Notes under the pieces: generated by a model
The model's input: the letters and a program-made list of their open reading frames with translations, nothing else
Told to the model about the DNA's origin: nothing
Database searches by the model: none
From: Micrococcaceae bacterium Sec5.8
GTDB lineage: Bacteria > Actinomycetota > Actinomycetes > Actinomycetales > Micrococcaceae
NCBI GenBank assembly: GCA_039636775.1
Contig: CP143429.1
Location: forward strand, 3,348,001-3,412,000
Length of the DNA: 64,000 nt
Direction of reading: 5' to 3'
Made by a program: the position numbers and the translations under genes
In this document: piece by piece, positions 33,523 to 42,590 of the stretch
Layout: each line of letters opens with the position of its first letter
How positions within the stretch are numbered: position 1 is the first letter of the stretch

Positions 33523-33936
33523 TCAGCGGACCCCCGAAAGGTCGGCAATGACCGCGCGCAACCGGGTGCCGGCGTCCTCCGCCACCTCCCGGACCACCGC
33601 GGTGTCGCTGAGCTGCACCATGGTTTGCGGATCGATGGCGTGGACCGTCGTTTCGCTGGCCCCGGTGCCGCGCCGGACCACCACGTTGCAGGGCAGGAGT
33701 GCCCCCATTTCCGGTTCGGCCGCCAATGCCCGGCTGGCCAGCATCGGGTTGCAGGCCCCGAGAATGACGTAGTCGCCCAAGGCTTCCGCAGCGTCTTCGC
33801 CGAGTTTGGCGGCGAAGGTGGCGCGCACGTCGATTTCCGAGAGGATCCCGAATCCCTGGGCGGCAAGTGCGGCCCGGGCTCTGTCCAGAGTGTCTTTCCA
33901 ACTCAGCGGCACGGCCGCCGTATAGGTGTAGCCCAT
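33523..33936 (-). CDS. DUF302 domain protein
   Basis: The 137-residue protein begins MGYTYTAAVPLSWKDTLDRA and has the DUF302 features LAAQGFGILSEIDVRATFAAKLGED, YVILGACNPMLASRAL, EPEMGALLPCNVVVR and ending IADLSGVR. Family members often accompany redox or dormancy genes, but their activity is unknown. AAGGAG precedes the ATG. It starts four bases after the stop of the phosphoribosyltransferase-hydrolase fusion and is cotranscribed with it. Confidence 0.88.
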   Translation of the reverse strand: MGYTYTAAVPLSWKDTLDRARAALAAQGFGILSEIDVRATFAAKLGEDAAEALGDYVILGACNPMLASRALAAEPEMGALLPCNVVVRRGTGASETTVHAIDPQTMVQLSDTAVVREVAEDAGTRLRAVIADLSGVR

Positions 33937-33940
33937 GGAG

Positions 33941-35293
33941 TTACTCCTTGTTGCTGGTTTTGGCGTGCAGAAGGTAGTCGACGAACCAGTCCCGGGCGAG
34001 AATGGCAGCTGCGGCCAGCGTCCCGGGTTCTTCGAACAGGTGCGTGGCGCCCTGGACGACGGCCAGCTGATTGGGGCAGCGCAGCACCGACTTCGCCTTG
34101 CGGTTGAGTTCCAGCACGTCGTGGTCGTAACTTCCCACAATGAGAAGTGTGGGAGCCCTGACGGAGGAGAGCCGGGGACCGGCCAGATCGGGGCGGCCGC
34201 CGCGGGAGACGACGGCGTCAACCCTGGCGGTTGGTTCGGAGGCGGCCCAAAGCGCGGCACCGGCTCCCGTGCTGGCTCCGAAGTAGCCCACTGCGCAGCG
34301 TGCCGTGTCCGGCCGGGCAGCGAGCCAGCCAGTGGCCGAGGACAGCCTGCGGGCCAGCAGCTCGATGTCAAAGACATTCGCGCGGTTGCGCTCCTCCACC
34401 GGCGTCAGCAGATCCAGCAGCAGCGTACCGAGCCCGGCCTGCTGCAGCACGCCTGCCACGTACCGGTTTCTCGGGCTGTGCCGGCTGCTGCCGCTGCCAT
34501 GCGCAAACAGCACCACAGCCCGGGCCGGGGCCACAAGGTGCAACTGGCCCCGAAGACGAACCCCGCGCGTCGGAATCTCCACCTCCTCGTCGAACTCCGC
34601 GGCGTCCCGGGTACCGGCCGCGGCGGACCTCCGGGATGCCACCGGCGAACTCTGCAGCCGCTTGGCCGCAGTGTCGAGAAGCCGGACTACCTCGTCATCT
34701 TCCGTCGGAGCGAAGTCTCGGTAGTGATACCCGACGGCGGTGAACGGGTCCGGGGTGGCGAGGCAGACAATCTCATCCGGACCGCTCAGGCGCTTGAGGG
34801 TGTCGGCGGGGGCGACCGGGACAGCGAGGATCACCCGCGCCGCGCCGAGTTTCCTGGCGACCCGGCAGGCCACCCTGGCCGTGGATCCGGTGGCGATCCC
34901 GTCATCGATGATGACGGCGATACGCCCGGTCAGGTCCTGCCGCGAGCGGCCCTTCCGGAACCGGGCCACTCTGGACTCCAGTACCGCCCGTTCGCGGTCT
35001 TCGACGGCCTGCAGCTCCGCCTCGCTGATTACCGCGTGGGCCAGCACCTGTTCTTCAAGCACCCGGGCACCGCCCTCACCGACCGCTCCCATGGCGAGCT
35101 CGGGCTGGTAGGGAAGGCCCAGCTTCCGAACTACGATCACGTCCAGCGGCGCATCGAGGGCCGCAGCGACTTCGAAGGCGACCGGGACACCGCCGCGGGG
35201 CAGTCCCAGGACCACGATGTCCTGGCCCCGCAGGGCCGCGAGCCGCCGGCCGAGTTGCCGGCCGGCGTCGACCCTGTCTTCGAAGATGCTCAT
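33941..35293 (-). CDS. Phosphoribosyltransferase fused to an alpha/beta hydrolase
   Basis: The 450-residue protein has two domains. Residues 1-215 are a type I phosphoribosyltransferase, with PRPP loop AVIIDDGIATGSTARVA and an N-terminal LGLPRGGVPVAFEVA block. Residues 230-445 are a dienelactone hydrolase-like fold with VLFAHGSGSSRHSPRN and nucleophile elbow GASTG in YFGASTGAGAALWAA. The same domain order is known from actinobacteria, including a mycobacterial dormancy-regulon protein (Rv0571c, from memory). ATG 35293 is taken as the start because MSIFEDRVDAG begins the domain. Confidence 0.9.
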   Translation of the reverse strand: MSIFEDRVDAGRQLGRRLAALRGQDIVVLGLPRGGVPVAFEVAAALDAPLDVIVVRKLGLPYQPELAMGAVGEGGARVLEEQVLAHAVISEAELQAVEDRERAVLESRVARFRKGRSRQDLTGRIAVIIDDGIATGSTARVACRVARKLGAARVILAVPVAPADTLKRLSGPDEIVCLATPDPFTAVGYHYRDFAPTEDDEVVRLLDTAAKRLQSSPVASRRSAAAGTRDAAEFDEEVEIPTRGVRLRGQLHLVAPARAVVLFAHGSGSSRHSPRNRYVAGVLQQAGLGTLLLDLLTPVEERNRANVFDIELLARRLSSATGWLAARPDTARCAVGYFGASTGAGAALWAASEPTARVDAVVSRGGRPDLAGPRLSSVRAPTLLIVGSYDHDVLELNRKAKSVLRCPNQLAVVQGATHLFEEPGTLAAAAILARDWFVDYLLHAKTSNKE

Positions 35294-35392
35294 GACAATG
35301 GCTTTCCATTCGGGGCGTCGGCCGCGCCACATCCAGCCATGCGCTCCGCAGGCTGGGAAATAGACCAGGTGGCCGCTCCCTCCCACTATCTG

Positions 35393-38116
35393 TCAGGAGC
35401 CCCGGGGATGTGAGGGCCTTTGTGCCCGGATTCGGCCGCGCCGCCCCGGGCCCCGGTTGAGGAGGAGAGGGCTGGGCCTCGCCGTGCTGAAACGTGCAGC
35501 CCGGCGCGCGATGCTGTGCGACCTGCCGCGGCGCCGTACCCCTGCGATCCGGGGCGAAACGGGCTGCTGCGCGGCGCGGGCGTAAAACCAGAGTTTCGCC
35601 AGTTCAACGAGCACCAGGTACACCGCAGCCATCCCCAGCAGGGCGAGGAAGAACGGGACAGGCAGGGGATCAAAGCCCAGCACACCGGCCAGCGGCGAAA
35701 GCGGAAGGTAGACGCCCAAGGCCACAACACCGAGGGAGGCGCCCACCAGGCCGGGCGAGGGCTTGCTGCGGAAGAAGGGCACCCGCCGGGTCCGGATCAC
35801 GAAGATGATGAGCGTCTGCGTCACGATGGACTCGATGAACCAGCCGGCCCGGAATTCACCCGGCACGGCGTCGAAAACGAACAACATCAGGGCGAACGTG
35901 GCGAAGTCGAACAGCGAGCTGATCGGACCGAACAGGAACATGAAACGCCGGATGAAGCTGATATCCCAGTGCGAGGGTGCCAGGAGCTGTTCCTTGTCCA
36001 CCCGGTCCCCCGGGATGGCGAGCTGGCCGGCGTCGTACAACAAGTTGTTGAGCAGGATCTGCCCGGGCAGCATCGGCAGGAAGCTCAACACCACGGAGGC
36101 AGTGGCAGCGCTGAACATGTTGCCGAAGTTGCTGGAGGTTCCCATCAGCACGTATTTGATGGTGTTCGCGAAGATCCGCCGGCCCTCCATCACCCCTTCC
36201 GCCAGGACGCCAAGGTCCTTGTCCAGCAGCACGACGTCGGCAGCATCCTTGGCGACGTCGGTGGCGCTGTCGACGGAGATGCCGATGTCCGCCGCATGCA
36301 GCGCCAGCGCGTCGTTGACGCCGTCGCCCATAAATCCGACCGACCCTCCGCTCAGCCGCAGCAGCCGAATGATCCTTGCTTTCTGTTCCGGCGAAACGCG
36401 GGCGAAGATGCTGGCCTCGCGGGCCGCGGCAGCCAGTTCCGGATCCGACATGGCCTCGACCGCGGCGCCGGTGAGTGTTCCGCCGGAAAGCACCCCGAGT
36501 TCGTCGCAGACTTTTTCCGCCACCTTGGCGTTATCACCGGTCGCGATCTTGACCCTGATGCCCAGCTCCCCCAGCCGGTCCAGGGACGCCCGGGCATTGG
36601 CCTTGGGCCGGTCCAGGAAGATGAGAAAACCGGCCAGGACCAGATCCTTTTCGTCGGCGGGACTGATCGCGGCCAGGCCATCGGCTGCCCGGGCGGCGAC
36701 GGCAACCACCCGGGATCCGGCGTCGAACTGTTCATCCAGCATGGCCTGCACGCCGGGCGGTGTGCCAAGGCAAAGGGCCAGGACATCCTCAGGCGCCCCT
36801 TTCGTGATGATCCGGGCCGCCGCTCCCGCTTCGCAGACCAGCACGCTGGTCCGCCGCCGCAGGTGGTCGAAGTCGATGACGTCGAGGCGCTCATACCGGG
36901 CGGGCACGAAAGCGGCCGCGCCGGTGGACGCCCACAACGCTGCGTCGAGCGGGTTCAGGCCCACCGGCGACCCCTGCGATTGGGCGTAGTCAGCTTCTGT
37001 GGCGAGGAGCCCCAGGGTCAGCAGCTCCCCGGCGGAGGCGCCGGGGCCGGCAGGCAGGGCCGCAGTGAAACTGATCCGGCCCTCCGTCAACGTTCCGGTC
37101 TTGTCGGTCACCAGGATGTCCATGTCACCGAGGTCCTCAATGCAGACCAGGCGTTTGACCAGGACCTTGCGCTTGGCCAGCTGCCGGGTTCCCGTGGCCA
37201 GGCTCGTGCTGACGATGGCGGGCAGCAGCTGCGGCGTGATCCCGACGGCGATCGCGAGGGAGAACAGCAGGGACTCGATGATGGGCCGCTGCAGCAGCAG
37301 ATTGGCGATGAAGATCAGGGACGTGAGGCCCACCGCCACCTGCAGCAGCAGGTACGAGAAGCGTTGCAGGCCAAGCTGGAATTCGGTCTGGGGCTGGCGC
37401 TCACCCAGGCCCAGCGCGATCCGGCCAAATTCGGCCCGTCCGCCGGTGGAAACCACCACGCCGGTGCAGCTTCCGGTCTGGATGACGGTGCCCATGAACA
37501 GACAGGACGCCAGATCCCCCAGCGCCGCCGCGCCCGGCACCCGGGCGGGATCCTTGCTGACCGGCATGGATTCCCCGGTCAGAATGCTCTCATCACAGAG
37601 CAGGTCCTTCGCGTTCAGCAGCCGCATGTCAGCCGGGATGATCGCGCCGATCGCCAGGTGCACGACGTCGCCGGGAACCAGGGAGGTGACGTCCACTTCC
37701 TCGGGTGTTCCGTCGCGCACCACGACGGCGCGGTGGGTGACGCGGGAGTGCAGCGCTTCCGCGGCGCGTTCGGCACGGAATTCGTTGCTGAACCCGAGAC
37801 CGACGCTGACCAGCAGGATCACGCCGATCACGATCGAATTCGTCGCGTCGCCGAGAAACAGCGAAAGTCCGGCCGTGATGAGGAGCAGAATCAGGATGGG
37901 GCTGCGCAGTTGCCGGCCAAGAACGGACCATCCGCTGGCCTGGTGGGTGCGAACCGCGTTGGGCCCCAGCTCGGCGAGGCGCCGGGCAGCCTCAGCGCTG
38001 TTGAGGCCATCCGTGCCCACTCCGAGCCGTTCGAGCACTTCCTCCGCCGGCCGGTGCGCGGCGTCGGTGATCGCGAGGGGCTGGGAAGCCGGTTCCCTGG
38101 TCTCGAGCTGTGGCAT
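35393..38116 (-). CDS. mgtA: P-type magnesium-translocating ATPase (P3B, MgtA type)
   Basis: The 907-residue membrane pump has all P-type landmarks. An N-terminal cation-transporter domain precedes the first membrane helices (ILILLLITAGLSLFLG). The actuator loop has ILTGESMPV, the phosphorylation site is VTDKTGTLTEGR, and ATP-binding sequences include TKGAPEDVL. The hinge is MGDGVNDALALHAADIGISVD, followed by six C-terminal helices. The NLLYDAGQL and overall plan fit MgtA-type magnesium ATPases; calcium or another divalent cation is not excluded. ATG 38116 is the likely start; an upstream GTG at 38161 is possible. It lies beside universal stress and phosphoribosyltransferase genes. Confidence 0.92.
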   Translation of the reverse strand: MPQLETREPASQPLAITDAAHRPAEEVLERLGVGTDGLNSAEAARRLAELGPNAVRTHQASGWSVLGRQLRSPILILLLITAGLSLFLGDATNSIVIGVILLVSVGLGFSNEFRAERAAEALHSRVTHRAVVVRDGTPEEVDVTSLVPGDVVHLAIGAIIPADMRLLNAKDLLCDESILTGESMPVSKDPARVPGAAALGDLASCLFMGTVIQTGSCTGVVVSTGGRAEFGRIALGLGERQPQTEFQLGLQRFSYLLLQVAVGLTSLIFIANLLLQRPIIESLLFSLAIAVGITPQLLPAIVSTSLATGTRQLAKRKVLVKRLVCIEDLGDMDILVTDKTGTLTEGRISFTAALPAGPGASAGELLTLGLLATEADYAQSQGSPVGLNPLDAALWASTGAAAFVPARYERLDVIDFDHLRRRTSVLVCEAGAAARIITKGAPEDVLALCLGTPPGVQAMLDEQFDAGSRVVAVAARAADGLAAISPADEKDLVLAGFLIFLDRPKANARASLDRLGELGIRVKIATGDNAKVAEKVCDELGVLSGGTLTGAAVEAMSDPELAAAAREASIFARVSPEQKARIIRLLRLSGGSVGFMGDGVNDALALHAADIGISVDSATDVAKDAADVVLLDKDLGVLAEGVMEGRRIFANTIKYVLMGTSSNFGNMFSAATASVVLSFLPMLPGQILLNNLLYDAGQLAIPGDRVDKEQLLAPSHWDISFIRRFMFLFGPISSLFDFATFALMLFVFDAVPGEFRAGWFIESIVTQTLIIFVIRTRRVPFFRSKPSPGLVGASLGVVALGVYLPLSPLAGVLGFDPLPVPFFLALLGMAAVYLVLVELAKLWFYARAAQQPVSPRIAGVRRRGRSHSIARRAARFSTARPSPLLLNRGPGRRGRIRAQRPSHPRGS

Positions 38117-38235
38117 GGAGTGTCCGTTCAAGCATCGGGTTATGTCCAAGGGTACGTCCACAGCCGGATCGCCGGACGGTTTCCCGCCCGCGCCGTCCAG
38201 GGTGGGGTGGGTGAGGGACGCGGGAGCCTGCTGTA

Positions 38236-38241
38236 TATAAT
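38236..38241 (+). promoter_or_regulatory. TATAAT -10 element upstream of the GAF-ANTAR gene
   Basis: A perfect TATAAT sits in an AT-rich island of the region between mgtA and the first GAF-ANTAR gene. No good -35 is visible. It would give a leader of about 130 bases on the plus strand. Confidence 0.4.
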
Positions 38242-38376
38242 TTTCCGGTACGGTTTTGCAGCAAGCCGTTGGATTGTTCTTCGACCCGGCTGCAAGCCGT
38301 CCGCCACTGCCGTTCCGGTCTGTGGAAGGCCGCCCATCCGGATCGTCTTAACCTGAGCGAAACGGCACGTGAGACA

Positions 38377-39126
38377 GTGGTTAGTGAATCAACCGCACCT
38401 TCCATAGACACAGCTTCCACAAACCAGCACCTGCACGAACTGGTGCTCAACAGCTCCGACGTCGAGGATTTCCTCCGCGAATTGGCACGGGTTTCCGCCC
38501 GCAGCCTCTCCGAGCCCGGCGATGAAATCCTCTGCGGCATCACGCTCTTCCGGCACCGGAAGGGCGCGACGGTGGCCAGCAGCAGCGCAGCTGCCCAGGC
38601 CATGGACGAAATCCAGTACACCTATGGCGACGGCCCGTGCGTAACAGCGTCCCGGGAACAGGAGACCGTCCACATCCGCGATCTGAGGGATTGCGGCCGC
38701 TGGCCGCTGTATGCCGACACGGTCCGCGGCCACGGCGTCCGTTCGATACTGGCGCTGCCGTTCCTGCTGGACGATGACACGCGGGCGGCCCTCAACCTGT
38801 ACTCACACCGGGCCGGCCGGTTCGATGGCAGGGCGATGGACCTGGCCCGGGATTTCGTGAGCCAGGCCTCCCTGGCCTTACGTCTGGCGGTGCGTTTTGC
38901 GCACCTAAGTGACACGGCGGCGAACCTCAAAGCGACGCTGGAGACACGAACCGTTATTGACGTGGCGGTCGGCATCATTATGGCCCAAAACCGCTGCAGC
39001 CAGGCCGAGGCCTTCCAACTCCTCAAGGCCGCTTCCAGCGCGCGGAACATCAAGGTGCATTTGGTAGCGGCAGGGGTGGTCGAATCGCTCGGCAAGGGGC
39101 CGGCGAGGACACACTTCGACGCCTAG
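38377..39126 (+). CDS. GAF-ANTAR regulator 1
   Basis: The 249-residue protein has an N-terminal GAF sensor domain (about 15-165, with YTYGDGPCVTASREQ and ILALPFLLDDDTRAALNLYSH) and a C-terminal ANTAR domain (about 185-240, TRTVIDVAVGIIMAQNRCSQ then AEAFQLLKAASSARNIK). ANTAR proteins bind paired RNA hexaloops and prevent transcription termination, so this is a probable RNA-level regulator with a ligand- or redox-sensing GAF part. The start is uncertain: GTG 38377 is used because no ATG or clear ribosome-binding site is in frame. Confidence 0.88.
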   Translation: MVSESTAPSIDTASTNQHLHELVLNSSDVEDFLRELARVSARSLSEPGDEILCGITLFRHRKGATVASSSAAAQAMDEIQYTYGDGPCVTASREQETVHIRDLRDCGRWPLYADTVRGHGVRSILALPFLLDDDTRAALNLYSHRAGRFDGRAMDLARDFVSQASLALRLAVRFAHLSDTAANLKATLETRTVIDVAVGIIMAQNRCSQAEAFQLLKAASSARNIKVHLVAAGVVESLGKGPARTHFDA

Positions 39127-39143
39127 GTCCGGGACCATCGCCG

Positions 39144-39818
39144 CTACGGCGCGGCAGCGATGTCCAAAATGGTCCGGATCGTGTCCTCATGGGCCAGGAT
39201 CCGGAAATGCCCGGCAGTGTCCAGCTGGATATTCCGGGCGCCGGGGAGCACGCTGCCCTCGGGGATGTGCGGGTCAAAAACTCCATAGACCGAGGTGATG
39301 CGCTCATTGACGCGTTCCTCCCGCGAGAGTTGCATGGTCACGGCATTCCGGGGGGAGAATGCCCGGAGGCTTGGCAGCAGCATGAAAGAGGCGTAGCGGG
39401 AGCCGGAGAACGGCGAGCACACCGCCACCATGCGGGTGATCCGGTGCTCCGGGTCCATCTGCATCATCACGAACTTGCCGATCAGGCCGCCCTTACTGTG
39501 CGCCACGATCACCGCGTTGGAAAGTTCGCGGTCCCGGATGTAGGCGGCAATCAGGTCCGCGGCCTTCGGAACGGCAAGCCGGTTCCGATGCAACAGGCCC
39601 AGCACATGCACGGGGTGCCCTGCCTGGTGGAGCCGCTTGACCAACGGCAGCATGAAGCGCCAGTCCTCGTAGACTCCCGGAATCACCACCACCGGCCGCC
39701 CGGTTCCGCTGAGGAAATCATCGGGCCTGGTCCGGGACACGGCGCTCAGAAGCTGGCGCCCAGCAGCGTAGATGTAGTCCTGAAGCCACCAGCGCCCGGT
39801 TTGCAGCACGCTTGTCAC
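39144..39818 (-). CDS. Alpha/beta hydrolase, lipase-like
   Basis: The 224-residue protein has VVVIPGVYEDWRFMLPLVKRL, the nucleophile elbow AHSKGGLIGKF, and a C-terminal His in LDTAGHFRILAHEDT. The elbow is of the A-H-S-x-G type found in triacylglycerol lipases of the alpha/beta family. No signal peptide is visible. GTG 39818 overlaps the stop of the upstream alpha/beta hydrolase (GTGA), so the two hydrolases are translated together and may act on related substrates. Confidence 0.85.
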   Translation of the reverse strand: MTSVLQTGRWWLQDYIYAAGRQLLSAVSRTRPDDFLSGTGRPVVVIPGVYEDWRFMLPLVKRLHQAGHPVHVLGLLHRNRLAVPKAADLIAAYIRDRELSNAVIVAHSKGGLIGKFVMMQMDPEHRITRMVAVCSPFSGSRYASFMLLPSLRAFSPRNAVTMQLSREERVNERITSVYGVFDPHIPEGSVLPGARNIQLDTAGHFRILAHEDTIRTILDIAAAP

Positions 39819-40615
39819 GCGCGGCCCACCCGGGGGGCATCCTCCGCTGCCTGGCTGATGCCGGCGAAGTCCAGGATGGCTTCTGCCACTTCCTGCGAAC
39901 GGTTGTGCTGCACCACGTGACCGGTGCCCTTGACTTCGATGAGCTGGCCCGTGGCCGCGCGTCCGGCTAGCCGCCTGCACCAGTCCACGGAGGCCACGGG
40001 ATCGTTGGCTCCCCGGATTACGAGGACCGGTGCTGTGACACCCGTGATCCGCTCTTCGGTGGGGTAGCCCATCATGACCCGCAGGGTTTTTATATACCAG
40101 GTGGGGCCGCAGCGGAAGTAGTCGGTCAGAACCAGGCGGTTCGAGGACGGGCTTTCGAAGAACAGGCTGTCCCGCCCGAGGGCCAGGGCCTGCTGCGCAA
40201 CGGTCCGGCGCTTGGCATCGACGACGGGCCCCATGAGGACCAATTGGGTAATACGCTCGGGTTGCTGCAGGGCGGCGTCGATTGCGAACTGGCTCCCCAT
40301 GGAGTGTCCGACGAGCGCGAATCTCAAGACGCCGAGCTGTTCCAGGGCCCCGAGGATGTAGGTGGCTTGGTCCGGCACGGAGAGGGTGTGGTCCGGCCGC
40401 GGGGTGGAGCCGAAGCCGGGCAAGTCGATGGAGTAGGTATCCGCCGAGTCCGCCAGCACCCTGTGGAGCCTGCTGAGGTAACGATGCGAGACGCCAATCC
40501 CGTGGACCAGCACGATGGCCGGGCGTGGTGCATCTCCCGCGGCAGGTCCTTTGGAGACGAACACATGGCCCAGATGCCCTGCGACCTCGATCTCAAGTCG
40601 CTCGGGCCTGCTCAT
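39815..40615 (-). CDS. Alpha/beta-fold hydrolase
   Basis: The 266-residue protein has the oxyanion region VLVHGIGVSHRYLSRL, nucleophile elbow LVGHSMGSQFAIDA, the acid in VLVIRGANDPVASVDW and His in VKGTGHVVQHN. This is the plan of esterases, lactonases and C-C bond hydrolases; substrate unknown. Its upstream region holds the 16-bp motif CTAATAAGCATACTGA and an inverted repeat, so it is probably regulated. It is followed by the second hydrolase, overlapping by four bases. Confidence 0.9.
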   Translation of the reverse strand: MSRPERLEIEVAGHLGHVFVSKGPAAGDAPRPAIVLVHGIGVSHRYLSRLHRVLADSADTYSIDLPGFGSTPRPDHTLSVPDQATYILGALEQLGVLRFALVGHSMGSQFAIDAALQQPERITQLVLMGPVVDAKRRTVAQQALALGRDSLFFESPSSNRLVLTDYFRCGPTWYIKTLRVMMGYPTEERITGVTAPVLVIRGANDPVASVDWCRRLAGRAATGQLIEVKGTGHVVQHNRSQEVAEAILDFAGISQAAEDAPRVGRA

Positions 40616-40663
40616 GGTGGCTCATTTCTGTTCGGCTTATAGGGGCTGCGCGACTGTCAGCGC

Positions 40664-40679
40664 CTAATAAGCATACTGA
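40664..40679 (-). promoter_or_regulatory. Candidate operator CTAATAAGCATACTGA upstream of the hydrolase pair
   Basis: It lies 49 bases before the hydrolase start and closely matches motifs at 42696-42711 (14 of 16 bases) and 11045-11060 (12 of 16). It partly overlaps the inverted repeat at 40675-40695. Confidence 0.5.
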
Positions 40680-40695
40680 CAGTTGATCTGTCAGT
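40675..40695. repeat. Inverted repeat ACTGACAG-TTGAT-CTGTCAGT
   Basis: A perfect 8-bp inverted repeat with a 5-base loop spans the stop codon of the small acidic protein gene. It could be a regulator site or a weak transcript terminator; another ACTGTCAG occurs at 40653-40660. Confidence 0.7.
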
Positions 40696-40900
40696 CGTGC
40701 CGTTCATCCCGCTCGCTGAATTCCTCATCGAGTTCGTAGTGTCGGAACTCGGTCTCGGGGTTCGGTTCGCCGTCTGCCACATATTCGTAATCCAGCTGCC
40801 GCTGGACCTGGCTGTCCAGGACCTGCAATTCCTTGTCGTCCACCTCGTTGAGATCTTCAGGGAACTCGTCCTCCGGCGTGAGGTGAAGCTTTTCAGTCAT
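40691..40900 (-). CDS. Small acidic protein
   Basis: The 69-residue product begins MTEKLHLTPEDEFPEDLNEV and is rich in Asp and Glu (ending DEEFSERDERHD). A short helix DKELQVLDSQVQRQLDYEY sits in the middle. It has AGAGG before ATG 40900. No domain is recognised. Its position just before the hydrolase pair, with the inverted repeat over its stop codon, suggests separate or attenuated transcription of the hydrolases. Confidence 0.72.
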   Translation of the reverse strand: MTEKLHLTPEDEFPEDLNEVDDKELQVLDSQVQRQLDYEYVADGEPNPETEFRHYELDEEFSERDERHD

Positions 40901-41030
40901 GACGTGCCTCTCTGGGGCGGACTCGAGTGCCCGAGCGGGTGCTGCATCCGGGCCGCTCCAAGGATATCCGGGCCGGCGAAGGAGGGGAATACGGCGGGCC
41001 GCCGGTGGGGGCTGGCAGCCGGAACTCCGC

Positions 41031-41387
41031 TCAGCTGGTTGACGGACCCAGCACCGCCCGGTCGCCAGCTCCAGCTCCGGCTCCAGCTCCAGGCTCCTTG
41101 AGTTCGACGAACATGGTGTGCGTTTCCGAGTCACCAATATTCTCACCGGAATGCTCCTGGGCGTTAAGCCAGCGGGCCGCCCCGGCCGGGATGTCGACGT
41201 CGACAGCGTCCCCATGGCCGGACAGGCGGCGGCGGAAAGACGTCAGAGTGATCATGACGCTGTCCGGGTGGGCGTGCTCGACGGTCTTGTCCCCGGGCCG
41301 GTCACGGTATTCAAGCACGCGCACGCGCTCGTTCTCGAAAACCACCCGGTACAAGCCGGGATTCGACACCACCGGATCCTGGTCCAT
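41031..41387 (-). CDS. Cupin-like small protein
   Basis: The 118-residue protein has a single cupin-type barrel: YRVVFENERVRVLEYRDRPG, the metal-binding pattern VEHAHPDSVMITL, and ENIGDSETHTMFVELKEP. A low-complexity Ala-Gly tail (GAGAGAGAG) follows the domain. Proteins of this kind are often annotated as cytoplasmic cupins of unknown activity. TATGCT lies exactly six bases before ATG 41387 and no ribosome-binding site is present, so the message is predicted to be leaderless. Confidence 0.82.
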   Translation of the reverse strand: MDQDPVVSNPGLYRVVFENERVRVLEYRDRPGDKTVEHAHPDSVMITLTSFRRRLSGHGDAVDVDIPAGAARWLNAQEHSGENIGDSETHTMFVELKEPGAGAGAGAGDRAVLGPSTS

Positions 41388-41457
41388 GGTGGGAGCATAC
41401 TCCCGTCCCCGGCCGCCGGCCAGAGGCGTGGGCCGGGGACCGGGAACGGGCGGCAGC

Positions 41458-41889
41458 TCAGCCCGCGCCGCCCTCCTGACCCGGTTCGGAGCCGACGTTG
41501 ACAAGCCAGTCGGTGCCGAACTTGTCGGAGCACATCCCGAAGACATCTCCCCAGGGAGACTTCTCCATGGGTACCGTCACCTTTCCGCCGTCGGCCAGCT
41601 TGTCGAAATAGCCGCGGAGCTCGGCTTCGTCGGTGCCGCTGAGGGAGACCGAGATGCTGCTGCCGGGTGTGTAGGCCATGCCGTTCGGCGTATCCGCGCC
41701 CATCAGCACCATCCCATGACTGGTGGTCAGCATGGCGTGCATAATCTTGTCCTGCTCGGTGGCGTCTTCACTGGCGTGGTAGTCGCCGAAAGTGCTCATG
41801 TTCAGCTCGCCGCCGAACACCGACTGGTAGAAGCTCATGGCTTCTTTGGCGGTGTCGCGGAAACTCAGGTAGGGGTTGAGTGTGGTCAT
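41458..41889 (-). CDS. VOC-family protein (PhnB-like)
   Basis: The 143-residue protein is a glyoxalase/VOC fold member of the PhnB subgroup: TLNPYLSFRDTAKEAMSFYQ, SVFGGELNMSTFGDY, then GMVLMGADTPNGM and the C-terminal WGDVFGMCSDKFGTDWLVNV. Such proteins resemble DNA-binding or fosfomycin-resistance relatives but usually have unknown roles. ATG 41889 has AAGGAG upstream. It stands alone between the cupin and PfpI genes. Confidence 0.9.
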   Translation of the reverse strand: MTTLNPYLSFRDTAKEAMSFYQSVFGGELNMSTFGDYHASEDATEQDKIMHAMLTTSHGMVLMGADTPNGMAYTPGSSISVSLSGTDEAELRGYFDKLADGGKVTVPMEKSPWGDVFGMCSDKFGTDWLVNVGSEPGQEGGAG

Positions 41890-42023
41890 CGCCTGGACTC
41901 CTTGCAGGTGGGTGCCAGCCGGAATGCCGTGGTACGGCGGGGCTATGCACGTTACGGGGGTATCCTGCCCCAAATCCTCCGAGCGGGGTAGGTGCCGCGG
42001 GACGCACTGCCGGGCTGCGGCAG

Positions 42024-42590
42024 TCAGGCCGTTTGTCCGGCGTGTTCGCCCTCTTCGATTTCTTCAAGCAGTTTGTCATTGAAGGCCGTGAGGTCAGCAG
42101 GGGTTCTGCTGGTCACGAGGCCCTGGTCCACGACGACTTCCTCGTCGCTCCAAGTGGCACCGGCGTTTTTCAGATCGGTCTGGAGCGTGTGGTAGGAGGT
42201 GACGTTCCGGCCATTAATCACACCGGCGTCGATCAGCAGCCAGGGGCCGTGGCAAATGGAAGCGACCGGCTTGTGCTGTTCGAAGAAGGCGCGGGCGAAT
42301 GCCTGGGCATCCTTGTCGGCCCTGAGGTGGTCGGCGTTGACAACACCGCCGGGGATCACCAGAGCGTGGAAGTCAGCAGCGTTGGCTTCGGCGGCGGTCA
42401 GGTCGACGTCGAACTCCTGGCCTTTCTCCGTGCCGTCATAGCCTTGCAGCTTCCCGCTTTTGGGGGCCACCAGGGTGGGCTCTCCGCCGGCTTTTTTCAC
42501 TGCGTCCCAGGGGCTGGTGAGCTCTACCTGTTCCACGCCGTCCGTGAGCAGGAAGGCGACTTTTTTACCGGCAATATTGTGCTCTGACAT
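42024..42590 (-). CDS. DJ-1/PfpI-family protein (general stress type)
   Basis: The 188-residue protein begins KVAFLLTDGVEQVELTSPWDAV and carries the conserved nucleophile Cys in ASICHGPWLLIDAG, with the Glu of the elbow in GVEQVE. This is the PfpI/YhbO class, members of which act in general stress as proteases, glyoxalases or protein deglycases. GGAGGAACC before ATG makes a strong ribosome-binding site. The shared 16-bp motif is 106 bases upstream. Confidence 0.92.
   Translation of the reverse strand: MSEHNIAGKKVAFLLTDGVEQVELTSPWDAVKKAGGEPTLVAPKSGKLQGYDGTEKGQEFDVDLTAAEANAADFHALVIPGGVVNADHLRADKDAQAFARAFFEQHKPVASICHGPWLLIDAGVINGRNVTSYHTLQTDLKNAGATWSDEEVVVDQGLVTSRTPADLTAFNDKLLEEIEEGEHAGQTA

Noticed and set aside
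35420..38356. Very long plus-strand open frame (978 codons) opposite mgtA
   Set aside because: It lies antisense to the mgtA gene, which has every P-type ATPase motif. The frame is open because of codon bias in the GC-rich coding strand, and its translation has no recognisable domain.
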